Shown: in pieces, positions 8,172 through 17,544 of the stretch
Numbering within the stretch: position 1 is the stretch's first letter
Layout: the number at the start of each line of letters is the position of its first letter
NCBI RefSeq assembly: GCF_038024875.1
Contig: NZ_CP136136.1
Coordinates: 1,674,001 to 1,738,000, forward strand
DNA from: Gordonia rubripertincta
Lineage (GTDB): Bacteria > Actinomycetota > Actinomycetes > Mycobacteriales > Mycobacteriaceae
Direction of reading: 5' to 3'
Length of the DNA stretch: 64,000 nucleotides
Notes under the pieces: model-generated
The model's input: only the letters and a program-made list of their open reading frames with translations
Databases searched by the model: none
What the model was told of the DNA's origin: nothing
Position numbers and translations under genes: made by a program

Positions 8172-10084
8172 AGCACGTTCACCGCCATCACGAGTGCGAC
8201 GATCAGGGTCGTCCCGGCGAACATCGACAACGCGTAGGAACGTACATAGCCGTTCTGCCACCCACGTATTCGACGGGACGTGCGGGTCACGGTCTCGCCG
8301 ACCCCGCTCGTCAGGCCGTCGACGCCGTCGGACTCCACCGCGACGAGCCCGGCGGTGAACCGTTGTCCTGGACGCATGAGCAGTTCTTCGTTGATCGCAT
8401 CGCCGTACAGATCACGCCGTGCCGCGAGGGTCAGCACCGACACGTCGTCCGGCGCGACGACGGGCACCGGTCGGGTCGCGTACTGCCGGTACGCGATCGC
8501 GACGCCGACCGCGACGACGACGAGGATGATGGCGGTCATCGCCCACACCGGGATCAGGTGGTGCGCGGTGTATTCGCCGACCACCGGTTCGAGCCAATGC
8601 TCGAGCGATCCGCCGATCGCGAGCAGACCGCCGGAGGCCACCGAACCCAGTGCGATCAGGACCATCGGCCCGGTCATCACCCGCGGGGACTCGTGCGGAT
8701 GCGGCGCGGGGGCGTCGGTGCCGTCGTGCCAGCGCTTCTCGCCGAAGAAGGTCAGCAGCATCACGCGGGTCATGTAGAAGGCGGTGATGCCCGCGCCGAG
8801 AAGTGCTGCACCACCGAGGATCAGCCCCTTGGCGCCGCCTGCGCCGAAGGCTGCCTCGATGATGTGGTCCTTCGAGTAGAAACCCGCAAAGGGTGGGACG
8901 CCGATGATCGCGAGGTAGCCGACCCCGAACGTCACGAAGGTGACGGGCATGAGTTTGCGGAGCCCACCGTACCGTCGCATGTCGGTCTCGTCGTTCATCC
9001 CGTGCATCACCGAACCGGCGCCGAGGAACAGACCGGCCTTGAAGAAGCCGTGGGTGAGGAGGTGCAGAATCGCGAATGCGTAACCGGCCGGTCCCAGTCC
9101 GGCGGCGAGCACCATGTATCCGATCTGGCTCATCGTCGACGCCGCGAGCGCCTTCTTGATGTCGTCCTTCGCGCAGCCGATGATCGCGCCGAACAGCAGC
9201 GTCACGGCACCGACGACCACGACCCCGACCTGCGCGGTGGGGGCGAGGTCGAAGATGGGACCCGACCGCACGATGAGGTACACCCCGGCGGTCACCATGG
9301 TCGCCGCGTGGATCAGCGCGGACACCGGTGTGGGGCCTTCCATGGCGTCGCCGAGCCACGATTGCAGCGGCACCTGTGCCGACTTGCCGCAGGCGGCGAG
9401 CAGGAGCACGAAACCCAGTGCGGTGAGGGTGCCTTCGCCGGCCTGCGGCGCACCGTCGAAGACCGCGGTGAACGCCACCGACCCGAAGGTCGCGAACATG
9501 ATCATCAGAGCGACGGCGAGCCCGATGTCGCCGACGCGGTTGACCACGAAAGCCTTCTTCGCGGCGGTCGCCGCGGACGGCTTGTACTGCCAGAAGCCGA
9601 TCAGCAGATACGACGCGAGGCCCACGCCCTCCCAGCCGAGATACAGGCCGAGGTAGTTGTCGGCGAGGACGAGGACGAGCATCGCCGCGAGAAACAGGTT
9701 GAGGTAGCCGAAGAACCGTCGACGGTCGGGGTCGTCGGCCATGTAACCGATCGAGTAGATGTGGATCAGCGACCCGACGCCGGTGATCAGCAGGACGAAG
9801 CACATCGACAACTGGTCGAGGCGGAAACCGAAGTCCACCTGCAGTTCTCCGACCGGAACCCAACTGAACAGGGTATCGGTGACGCCTCGGTCATCGGCGG
9901 CACGGGACACCATTCCGGCGAACATCACCAGCCCGACCACGAACGATGCGATCGCCGCGGCGGTACCGAGGAGATGGCCCCAGCGGTCGGTCGTCCGGCC
10001 ACCGAAAAGGAGGATCACCGCACCGGCGAGCGGGAGCGCGGGGACCAACCAGAGCAGTGACGCGGTCAGTTCGGCGTTCACCAA
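8168..10084 (-). CDS. nuoL: NADH-quinone oxidoreductase subunit L
   Basis: A 638-residue distal proton-pumping subunit of complex I, the member with the long lateral helix at its C-terminus. Signatures include KSAQVPLQSWLGDAMEGPTP (about residues 244-263) and ALAASTMSQIGYMVLAAG. Length is normal. It begins 7 bases after nuoK stops and overlaps nuoM by four bases. Confidence 0.96.
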   Translation of the reverse strand: MVNAELTASLLWLVPALPLAGAVILLFGGRTTDRWGHLLGTAAAIASFVVGLVMFAGMVSRAADDRGVTDTLFSWVPVGELQVDFGFRLDQLSMCFVLLITGVGSLIHIYSIGYMADDPDRRRFFGYLNLFLAAMLVLVLADNYLGLYLGWEGVGLASYLLIGFWQYKPSAATAAKKAFVVNRVGDIGLAVALMIMFATFGSVAFTAVFDGAPQAGEGTLTALGFVLLLAACGKSAQVPLQSWLGDAMEGPTPVSALIHAATMVTAGVYLIVRSGPIFDLAPTAQVGVVVVGAVTLLFGAIIGCAKDDIKKALAASTMSQIGYMVLAAGLGPAGYAFAILHLLTHGFFKAGLFLGAGSVMHGMNDETDMRRYGGLRKLMPVTFVTFGVGYLAIIGVPPFAGFYSKDHIIEAAFGAGGAKGLILGGAALLGAGITAFYMTRVMLLTFFGEKRWHDGTDAPAPHPHESPRVMTGPMVLIALGSVASGGLLAIGGSLEHWLEPVVGEYTAHHLIPVWAMTAIILVVVAVGVAIAYRQYATRPVPVVAPDDVSVLTLAARRDLYGDAINEELLMRPGQRFTAGLVAVESDGVDGLTSGVGETVTRTSRRIRGWQNGYVRSYALSMFAGTTLIVALVMAVNVL

Positions 10085-10091
10085 TCCTCCT

Positions 10092-10391
10092 CTACCGCTT
10101 CAGCAGATCCGCGTCGTCGACCGACGCCGAACGGCGCGATCGGAAGATGGTCATGATGATGGCCAGCCCGACGACCACTTCGGCCGCGGCGACGACCATC
10201 GTGAAGAAGGCGATCACCTGCCCGTCGAAGGACTGGTTCATGCGGGCGAACGTGACGAAGGCGAGATTCGCGGCGTTGAGCATCAGTTCGATGCACATGA
10301 AGACGACGATGGCGTTGCGCCGCAGCAGCACTCCGGCGGCACCGATGGTGAACAGCAATGCCGACAGGTAGAGATAGTTCTCCGGGTTCAT
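10092..10391 (-). CDS. nuoK: NADH-quinone oxidoreductase subunit K
   Basis: A 99-residue membrane subunit with three hydrophobic helices, normal for NuoK. The conserved intramembrane glutamates are visible in MCIELMLNAANL and in AAAEVVVGLAI. The ATG at 10391 (MNPENYLYLSALL) overlaps the nuoJ stop as ATGA. The same frame stays open upstream through nuoJ, but that stretch is not real coding in this frame. Confidence 0.95.
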   Translation of the reverse strand: MNPENYLYLSALLFTIGAAGVLLRRNAIVVFMCIELMLNAANLAFVTFARMNQSFDGQVIAFFTMVVAAAEVVVGLAIIMTIFRSRRSASVDDADLLKR

Positions 10392-11204
10392 GATCGACCC
10401 CCCGGATCCCGGTCCCCCGAGTTCTCCGGGGACTCCGTACTCTTCCGGCGCAGGGTACGGGCGGCCAGGATGGCGTTCACCGAGAGGTCGGAGGGACTCC
10501 CGTCGGGGAGTCGTGCCGGGACGTCGACCGCGTTGTGCCGGGCGTAGACACCGGGACTCGGGAGGGGCGTGATGTTGACGCCGGTGCGGAATCGCGCCTG
10601 CGACAACTCCTTCTGGGTGAGGCGTGGACCGAACTTCTCCCGGTGGGCCAGGACCATCGCGCCGAGGGTCGCCGCGATGAGGAGTGCACCGGTGAGCTCG
10701 AACGCCCAGAGGTACCGGACGAAGATGAGTTCGGCGATGGCCTCGATGCCGTAGTTGCTGTCGGTACCCAAAGCGCCGGCGGCGGTCGCGCCGGAGGTGA
10801 CCGCGATGGTGGCGTTGCCGATCCCGGCGATCAGCAGGACGCCGAACCCGAGGCCGACGAGCATCGCGGCGACGCGTTGCCCTCGCAGGGTCTCTTTCAG
10901 GGAGTCGGAGGAGTCGACACCGATCAGCATGAGCACGAAGAGGAACAGCATCATCACCGCGCCGGTGTAGACGACCACCTGCACGACGCCGAGGAACAGC
11001 GCACCCTGCGCCACGTAGAAGACCGCCAGCACGATCATCGTGGTGGCCAGGAAGATCGCGGAGTACACCGCCTTGGTGGCGAAGACGACGCCGAGCGCGC
11101 CGGCCACCGCGATCACACCGAGCACCCCAGAACTGCACGGCCTCACCGGTCGAGGTGCGGACCACCTCGTCGGCCAGTATCGCGGTCATCGACCCGGGCA
11201 TCAT
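10388..11204 (-). pseudogene. nuoJ: NADH-quinone oxidoreductase subunit J, apparent +1 frameshift near its start
   Basis: Membrane subunit J of complex I. The body (11130-10388) is intact and typical, with VVYTGAVMMLFLFVLML and a hydrophilic tail. The expected N-terminus (MTAILADEVVRTSTGEAVQFW) lies in a different frame, starting at the ATG at 11204 that overlaps the nuoI stop as ATGA. The two parts would join smoothly if one G were removed from the run of four G residues (minus strand) at about 11124-11127. As it stands, the intact frame could only start at the GTG at 11146 (MRPCSSGVLG), losing the conserved N-terminus. A sequencing or assembly error in a G-run is the simplest explanation, because every other nuo gene is intact. 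Confidence 0.8.
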
Positions 11205-11770
11205 GGGCGCGGCTCCCGGGCACCCTCGCGGACCGTCGGGGTCGGGAGCGGCACCACCCGGCCGTCGGAGGTGACCTCACCGCGGTAGTAGTTCTCCTCG
11301 GTCGCGCCGGGCGCCATGGCGTGCGGTGGCGGTTCGACGTCCGGTGCCAGTGGCGCCAGAAGCCGATCCTTCTCGTAGATGAGATCGGCGCGGTTGTCAT
11401 CGGCGAGCTCGTAGTCGTTGGTCATCGTCAGGGCACGGGTCGGACAGGCTTCGATGCAGAGCCCGCAGCCGATGCAGCGCAGGTAGTTGATCTGATAGAC
11501 GCGGCCGTACCGCTCCCCGGGCGAATACCGTTCGTCCGGGGTGTTGTCGGCGCCCTCGACGTAGATGGCGTCGGCGGGGCAGGCCCACGCACAGAGCTCG
11601 CAGCCGATGCACTTCTCCAGGCCGTCGGGATGACGATTGAGTTGGTGCCGACCGTGATAGCGGGGCGCGGTCGGCCGCTTCTCCTCGGGATACTGCTCGG
11701 TGATGGTCGGCTGGAACATGCCACCGAAGGTGACGCGTAATCCACTGACGGGCTTGAGGAAATCAGGCAT
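11201..11770 (-). CDS. nuoI: NADH-quinone oxidoreductase subunit I
   Basis: A 189-residue ferredoxin-like subunit that carries the two [4Fe-4S] clusters N6a and N6b between NuoG and NuoB. Both cysteine motifs are intact: CIGCELCAWACP and CIGCGLCIEACP. The start MPDFLKPVSGL at 11770 lies within the 3' end of nuoH (8-base overlap), and the stop overlaps the nuoJ ATG. Confidence 0.96.
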   Translation of the reverse strand: MPDFLKPVSGLRVTFGGMFQPTITEQYPEEKRPTAPRYHGRHQLNRHPDGLEKCIGCELCAWACPADAIYVEGADNTPDERYSPGERYGRVYQINYLRCIGCGLCIEACPTRALTMTNDYELADDNRADLIYEKDRLLAPLAPDVEPPPHAMAPGATEENYYRGEVTSDGRVVPLPTPTVREGAREPRP

Positions 11771-13097
11771 CGGTGGTCTCCCTGCTCGGCGTCCGATCGG
11801 CGGGAAGGGGCGGCTCGGGATCGATCCGGACGGGCTGGGATCTCGAATCCGTCGAGGGAAGGGGCGGCACGGGGAACCCTCCGGCCATGGGATCGAACTC
11901 GGCCGGGCTCTCCGGCTCGGCCGGGGCCTCCGGCACCTCCGGGACCCGCATCATCCGCCAGATCGCGTAACCGATGAGCGCGGTCACCGCGAGACCGGCG
12001 CCCGCCGAGACGAGTGCCCGGATCAACTCGGCATCGTCGCCGCCGACGGAGGCGCGGATGATCGCGACGACCATCACCCACACCAGTGAGATCGGGATGA
12101 GCACCTTCCAGCCCAGATTCATGAACTGGTCGTAACGCAACCGCGGCAGGCTGGTTCGGAGCCAGATGAACACGAACAGGAACGCCCAGACCTTGATGGT
12201 GAACCAGAGGACGGGCCACCAGCCGGAGTTCGCCCAGTCGAAGGTGCTCAGCGGCCACGGCGCCTGCCAGCCGCCCAGGAACATCGTGGTGGCGAGGGCC
12301 GAGACCGTCACCATGTTGATGTACTCGGCGAGCATGAACATCGCGAACTTCAGCGACGAGTACTCGGTGTGGAAGCCGCCGACCAGCTCGCCCTCGGCCT
12401 CGGGCAGGTCGAACGGGGCACGGTTGGTCTCGCCGACCATCGAGATCGCGTAGATCACGAAGGACGGGAGCAGTAGCAGGAAGTACCAGTGGTGCTCCTG
12501 TGCCGCAACGATTCCCGAGGTCGACATGGTCCCGGCGTCGAGGAACACCGCCGCGAAGGTGAGTCCCATCGCGATCTCGTAGGAGATCACCTGTGCGGTG
12601 GAACGGAGGCCGCCGAGGAGGGGATAGGTCGAACCGGACGACCACCCGGCCAGCACGATGCCGTATACGCCGACCGAGGTCACGGCGAGGACGTAGAGTA
12701 CGCCGACCGGGAGATCGGTGAGCTGCAGCGGGGTTTCGTGGCCGAACACCGACACCATCGGCCCGAACGGGATCACCGCGAACGCCATCACCGCGGGTAC
12801 GACCGCGATGATCGGTGCGAGGAGGTAGATCACCTTGTCGACGCCGGACGGGATGATCCCCTCTTTCAGGGCGAGTTTCACACCGTCGGCGAGACTCTGG
12901 AGGATTCCGCGGGGCCCGACGCGGTTGGGTCCGATCCGGGACTGCATGCGTGCCATGATCTTGCGCTCGAGCAGGATCGCGACCAACGGGTTGACGACCA
13001 GGAATGCGAAGACGGCGACGGCCTTGAGGACGATGAGCCAGATGGGGTCGTGGCCGAAGTCGGCGAGGTCGGGGTAGTCGATGGCGAGAGCGGTCAT
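11763..13097 (-). CDS. nuoH: NADH-quinone oxidoreductase subunit H
   Basis: A 444-residue membrane subunit that forms the quinone site with NuoB and NuoD. Conserved segments include RIGPNRVGPRGILQSLADG and the acidic loop NRAPFDLPEAEGELVGGF-like (GETNRAPFDLPEAEGELVGG). The C-terminus bears a hydrophilic, Pro/Glu-rich extension of about 60 residues after the last helix, as in related actinobacteria. It overlaps nuoG by four bases (ATGA) and nuoI by eight. Confidence 0.96.
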   Translation of the reverse strand: MTALAIDYPDLADFGHDPIWLIVLKAVAVFAFLVVNPLVAILLERKIMARMQSRIGPNRVGPRGILQSLADGVKLALKEGIIPSGVDKVIYLLAPIIAVVPAVMAFAVIPFGPMVSVFGHETPLQLTDLPVGVLYVLAVTSVGVYGIVLAGWSSGSTYPLLGGLRSTAQVISYEIAMGLTFAAVFLDAGTMSTSGIVAAQEHHWYFLLLLPSFVIYAISMVGETNRAPFDLPEAEGELVGGFHTEYSSLKFAMFMLAEYINMVTVSALATTMFLGGWQAPWPLSTFDWANSGWWPVLWFTIKVWAFLFVFIWLRTSLPRLRYDQFMNLGWKVLIPISLVWVMVVAIIRASVGGDDAELIRALVSAGAGLAVTALIGYAIWRMMRVPEVPEAPAEPESPAEFDPMAGGFPVPPLPSTDSRSQPVRIDPEPPLPADRTPSRETTDA

Positions 13098-15505
13098 CGA
13101 ACACCTCCCGCCACGTCCGCCGACGAGGCCGGCGACAGCGCGACGAGATCACCCGCCCGGGCCCGGAGGTCGGCGTGCACCCGGGAGCCGGGGGAGTTGA
13201 GCGGGACCCACACGACGCGGTCGGGCATGTCGGCGTACTCGACGGGCAATGTGATCTCCCCGTCGGCGGTGCTGATCCGCACGCGCCCGCCGACCGCGAC
13301 ACCGGCTTCGGCGGCGGTCGTCGGAGACATCCGGGCAACCGGCGGGCGGGCGGTCCCGGCGAGGTGCGGCTCGCCGTCCTGTAGGCGGCCCAGGTCGAGC
13401 AGCATGTGCCAGGTGGCCAGGACGGCCTGGCCGGCCGCCGGTGCGCGTTGCGGACGTTCGTGGGCGACGACGGCCGGTCGCTCACCCGACCACGCCCCGA
13501 TGCGGCGCAAGTCCATGTGGATGGTCTGTGGTCCGTCGCAGCGCAGCTCGACGCCGAGTCGCCGTGCGAGTGCGTCGAGGACCCGATGGTCGGGAATCTG
13601 CCCCGATTCGGTCAGTGCGATGGTGAAGCTGCGTGGACGGCCCTCCCAGTCGACGAACGTGCCCTCCTTCTCGGCGGCCGTCGCCACCGGGAACACCACG
13701 TCGGCGTGCGGGGTCACCGTCGAATGCCGCTGTTCGAGACTCACGACGAACGGCGCGGCGGCGAGTGCGTCGCGCGCGGCCGCGGGATCGGGGAGATCGT
13801 CGAGGTCGACGCCGGCGACGATCAGCGACAGTCCGTGGTAGCGGGCCGCGTCGAGGATGCCGGTGGTGTCGCGACCGGGCAGGGTCGGGATGCCGGGACC
13901 CCACACCTCCGAAACAGCGTCGCGTGCGGCGCTGTCGGTGATCGGCCGTCCGCCCGGCAACAGACCCGCGAGTGCGCCGACCTCGAGTGCCCCGCGTTCA
14001 CCGGCCCGTCGCGGAATCCAGGCGAGGCGGGCGCCGGTGCGGTCGGCGAGGTCGGCGGCGGCCTGCAGGCCACCCGGGACGCCGGCGAGTCGCTCTCCGA
14101 CGACGATCACCGAACCCGCTCCGCGCAGATGGTCGGCCACCTCGGCGGAGGCGAGGACCTCCGTTTCGGCGCCCGGCGTGGTGGGGAACAGTCGCGCACC
14201 GAGTTTCTGCGCACCGCGGCTCGCGAACGGGGCCAGGGTCGCCACCCGCTGCCCGTTCGTCCGCACCGCCCGGCGAAGGCGGAGGAAGACGATCGGGGAT
14301 TCCTCTTCGGGTTCGAAACCCGCGAGGAGCACCGCCGGCGCGGCGGACAGGTCGTCGTAGGTGGTCTCGAGTCCCCGACCGGCCACCCGGCTCGCGAGGA
14401 AAGACGCCTCCTCGGTGCTGTGAACACGGGCGCGGAAGTCGATGTCGTCCGACTTCAGAACCGTGCGGGCGAACCGTGCGTAGGCGTAGGCGTCCTCGAC
14501 GGTGAGGCGACCGCCGACCAGGACTCCGACGTTACCCGCGGCCGTCGAGATCCCCTCGGCGGCAATGCGGATGGCGTCCGCCCAAGAAGCCTCCCGAAGA
14601 TCGCCGTGCCGGTCGCGAACCAGGGGAGATGTCAGGCGGTCGGACTCGGTCGCGTAGGCGAAGGCCCACCGCCCCTTGTCGCAGTTCCACTCGGAGTTGA
14701 CCTCTGGGTCGTCACCGGCGAGGCGCCGGAGCACCTTGCCGCGCCGGTGATCGGTGCGCTGGGCGCAACCGCTCGCACAGTGCTCACAGACACTCGGCGT
14801 GGAAACGAGGTCGAAAGGCCGCGCACGGAAACGGTACTGGGCACCGGTCAGCGCGCCGACCGGGCAGATCTGGACGGTGTTGCCGGAGAAGTACGAGTCG
14901 AACGGCTCGTCGGAGTAGATGCTGACCTGTTGCAGCGCACCGCGATCCGCCAGTTCGATGAGCGGATCACCGGCGACCTGCGTGGAGAAGCGCGTGCACC
15001 GGGCGCACAGGACGCATCGCTCGCGGTCGAGCAGTACCTCCGACGACAGCGGGACCGGTTTGGTGAAGGTGCGTTTGACGCCGTCGAACCGGGACTCGCT
15101 GCGACCGGCCGACATGGCCTGGTTCTGCAGTGGGCACTCACCACCCTTGTCGCACACCGGACAGTCCAGCGGGTGGTTGATCAGCAGCAGTTCCATGACG
15201 CCGCGCTGTGCATCTGCGGCGATCTGCGAACTGAGCTGGGTACGGACGACCATCCCGTCGGTGGCAGTGGTGGTGCACGATGCCAATGGCTTTCGTTGGC
15301 CCTCGACCTCGACGAGGCACTGGCGGCAGGCACCGACCGGATCGAGCAGCGGATGATCACAGAAGCGGGGGATGGTGATGCCGATCTGCTCGGCGGCGCG
15401 GATCAGCAAGGTGCCCTTCGGTACCCGCAGTTCGACGCCGTCGATGGTGATGCCGACGAGGTTGTCGGCGTCGGTCTTCGGTTCACCGCCGTGGGTGAGG
15501 GTCAT
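13094..15505 (-). CDS. nuoG: NADH-quinone oxidoreductase subunit G
   Basis: An 803-residue electron-transfer subunit of the peripheral arm. The N-terminal ferredoxin domain has CRQCLVEVEG for a [2Fe-2S] cluster, followed by CPVCDKGGECPLQ and CVLCARCTRF for [4Fe-4S] clusters, and CEHCASGC at the entry to the molybdopterin-oxidoreductase-like body. The start is set at the ATG at 15505 (MTLTHGGEPK), which overlaps the nuoEF stop as ATGA. The C-terminus (about residues 690-800) is the dinucleotide-binding-like domain. Confidence 0.95.
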   Translation of the reverse strand: MTLTHGGEPKTDADNLVGITIDGVELRVPKGTLLIRAAEQIGITIPRFCDHPLLDPVGACRQCLVEVEGQRKPLASCTTTATDGMVVRTQLSSQIAADAQRGVMELLLINHPLDCPVCDKGGECPLQNQAMSAGRSESRFDGVKRTFTKPVPLSSEVLLDRERCVLCARCTRFSTQVAGDPLIELADRGALQQVSIYSDEPFDSYFSGNTVQICPVGALTGAQYRFRARPFDLVSTPSVCEHCASGCAQRTDHRRGKVLRRLAGDDPEVNSEWNCDKGRWAFAYATESDRLTSPLVRDRHGDLREASWADAIRIAAEGISTAAGNVGVLVGGRLTVEDAYAYARFARTVLKSDDIDFRARVHSTEEASFLASRVAGRGLETTYDDLSAAPAVLLAGFEPEEESPIVFLRLRRAVRTNGQRVATLAPFASRGAQKLGARLFPTTPGAETEVLASAEVADHLRGAGSVIVVGERLAGVPGGLQAAADLADRTGARLAWIPRRAGERGALEVGALAGLLPGGRPITDSAARDAVSEVWGPGIPTLPGRDTTGILDAARYHGLSLIVAGVDLDDLPDPAAARDALAAAPFVVSLEQRHSTVTPHADVVFPVATAAEKEGTFVDWEGRPRSFTIALTESGQIPDHRVLDALARRLGVELRCDGPQTIHMDLRRIGAWSGERPAVVAHERPQRAPAAGQAVLATWHMLLDLGRLQDGEPHLAGTARPPVARMSPTTAAEAGVAVGGRVRISTADGEITLPVEYADMPDRVVWVPLNSPGSRVHADLRARAGDLVALSPASSADVAGGVR

Positions 15506-17544
15506 CGGACATCTCCCGTCGGCTCGGAACCCAGCACGGTCGACAACGAGTGATCGAACGGGCAACCGTGATCGAGATGGGCGAGGTATTCGTCGCGGAA
15601 GTGTTCGAGGGAGGAGACGATCGGACTGCCCGCACCGTCACCGAGCGCGCAGAACGACTTTCCGACGACGCTGTTGGTGACATCGGCGAGGGTGTCGAGG
15701 TCGGCGGTGGTGCCGCCCTCGTGCTCGAGTCGGTGGAGTAGCTGCACCAGCCAGTAGGTGCCTTCCCGGCACGGCGTGCACTTGCCACACGACTCGTGCG
15801 CGTAGAACTCGGTCCAGCGCAGCACCGCGCCGACGACGCAGGTCGTCTCGTCGAAGATCTGGAGTGCCTTGGTGCCCAGCATCGATCCCGCGGCGCCGAC
15901 GCCCTCGTAGTCGAGTGGGACGTCGAGGTGATCCGGCGTCAGCAACGGCGTCGACGACCCGCCCGGGGTCCAGAACTTGAGTTCGTGCCCGGCGCGGACA
16001 CCGCCGGCACGTTCGAGGAGTTGCCGCAGGGTGATCCCCAGCGGGGCCTCGTACTGGCCCGGATGAGTGACGTGACCGGACAGGGAGTACAGCGTGAAAC
16101 CCGGCGATTTCTCGGTGCCCATTGATCGGAACCAGTCGACACCGTTCCGGATGATCGACGGCACGCTCGCGATGGATTCGACGTTGTTGACCACGGTCGG
16201 ACTGGCGTAGAGGCCGGCGACCGCTGGGAACGGCGGACGGAGGCGCGGCTGGCCCCGACGACCCTCGAGCGAGTCGAGGAGTGCCGTCTCCTCACCGCAG
16301 ATGTAGGCGCCCGCCCCGGCGTGCACCACGAGCTCGAGATCGAATCCCGAACCGAGGATGTTCCTGCCGAGATAGCCTGCGGCATAGGCGTCGTCCACTG
16401 CGGTGCGCAGACGGCGCAGAACCGAGGCGACCTCTCCGCGCACGTAGATGAACGCGTGGTGCGCGCGGATCGCGTACGCCGCGATTATCACGCCCTCGAT
16501 CAGGGTATGCGGTGTCGCGAGCATGAGGGGCATGTCCTTGCACGTGCCGGGCTCGGATTCGTCGGCGTTGACCACGAGGTAATGCGGAATCGAGGGCTCG
16601 GCGCCGGGGGACTTCTCCTGCGGGATGAAGGACCACTTCATCCCGACCGGGAAGCCGGCGCCGCCGCGCCCCCGGAGGCCGGAAGCCTTGACCATCTCGA
16701 TGACGTCGTCGGGTGGGGTGTCTAGCGCGGAGCGCAGGCCGCGGTATCCGTTGTGGCGCAGATAGTTCGTCAGGGACCAGGACTCGGGTTCGTCCCAATG
16801 CCGGGACAGCACCGGGGTTTCCGGTGGTTCGGGTTCGGGTGGGGTCTCGGCTGCGCTCGGGGCATGTTCGGCCGACGAGGGCGCGGCTCCGGCGAGCTCG
16901 CGCTCGGTCTGGCGGAAGGAGCACACGCTCCCGGTGCCGCGGGCGGGTTCCACCGAGACACCGGCGCGGAGGTCCTCGATGAGTTCGATTGTCGACTCGG
17001 GGGTCTGGTTGTCGAAGAACTCCCAGTTCACCATCACCACGGGCGCGAAATCGCAGGCGGCGTTGCACTCGACGTGTTCGACCGTGATGCGCGCGTCAGC
17101 AGTGGTGTCGCCGGGACGAACCCCGAGGTGGTCGCAGACCGCGCGGAGGATGGCGTCGCCGCCGAGGGTGGCGCAGAGCGTGTTGGTGCAGATTCCGACG
17201 AGGTACTCACCGGTCGGCGAGCGGCGGAACATCGAGTAGAAGGTGGCCACCGACGCGACCTGGGCGGCGGTCAGATCGAGTTGTGCCGCACAGAATTCGA
17301 TGCCGGCGCGAGTGATGAAACCGTCCTCGGACTGCACGAGATGAAGCAGGGGGAGAAGAGCCGACCGTGCCTGCGGGTAGCGCGCGATGATCGGGGCCGC
17401 CTGCTCGGCGAGGCGTTCGGTGACCTCGACCGGGTAGGCCGCCGGGCCGTCGAAGGTGATGGTCGGCGCCGGGATTCCCTGCGCGGGCGCAGGATCCTCG
17501 GTGGGCGGTGAGGTGGAGAGCTCCACGAACACGGGATCGGTCAT
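15502..17544 (-). CDS. nuoEF: Fused NADH-quinone oxidoreductase subunits E and F
   Basis: A single uninterrupted 680-residue frame covers both subunits. Residues 1-210 are NuoE, a thioredoxin-like [2Fe-2S] protein with cysteines at 119, 124, 160 and 164. Residues 218-245 are a Pro/Glu/Ala-rich linker. Residues 246-680 are NuoF, the NADH- and FMN-binding subunit, with LRGRGGAGFP at 290-299, CGEETALLDSLEGRRG near 416, and the [4Fe-4S] motif ESCGKCTPC with Cys 586, 589, 592 plus Cys 632. In M. tuberculosis nuoE and nuoF are separate genes. The start at 17544 overlaps the nuoD stop as ATGA. Bidirectional hydrogenases (HoxF) have a similar E-F fusion, but the flanking nuo genes leave no doubt this is complex I. 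Confidence 0.93.
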   Translation of the reverse strand: MTDPVFVELSTSPPTEDPAPAQGIPAPTITFDGPAAYPVEVTERLAEQAAPIIARYPQARSALLPLLHLVQSEDGFITRAGIEFCAAQLDLTAAQVASVATFYSMFRRSPTGEYLVGICTNTLCATLGGDAILRAVCDHLGVRPGDTTADARITVEHVECNAACDFAPVVMVNWEFFDNQTPESTIELIEDLRAGVSVEPARGTGSVCSFRQTERELAGAAPSSAEHAPSAAETPPEPEPPETPVLSRHWDEPESWSLTNYLRHNGYRGLRSALDTPPDDVIEMVKASGLRGRGGAGFPVGMKWSFIPQEKSPGAEPSIPHYLVVNADESEPGTCKDMPLMLATPHTLIEGVIIAAYAIRAHHAFIYVRGEVASVLRRLRTAVDDAYAAGYLGRNILGSGFDLELVVHAGAGAYICGEETALLDSLEGRRGQPRLRPPFPAVAGLYASPTVVNNVESIASVPSIIRNGVDWFRSMGTEKSPGFTLYSLSGHVTHPGQYEAPLGITLRQLLERAGGVRAGHELKFWTPGGSSTPLLTPDHLDVPLDYEGVGAAGSMLGTKALQIFDETTCVVGAVLRWTEFYAHESCGKCTPCREGTYWLVQLLHRLEHEGGTTADLDTLADVTNSVVGKSFCALGDGAGSPIVSSLEHFRDEYLAHLDHGCPFDHSLSTVLGSEPTGDVR

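Noticed and set aside
8117..10060. A 647-codon plus-strand frame opposite nuoL
   Set aside because: Shadow of nuoL; His/Arg/Asp-rich composition and no motif.
11428..13485. A 685-codon minus-strand frame across nuoH and nuoI
   Set aside because: It overlaps three intact nuo genes in another frame and is Arg/Pro-rich nonsense.
13406..15553. A 715-codon open frame on the plus strand opposite nuoG
   Set aside because: It is antisense to an intact nuoG, has Arg/Gly/Asp-rich low-complexity composition typical of a shadow frame in high-GC DNA, and shows no domain.
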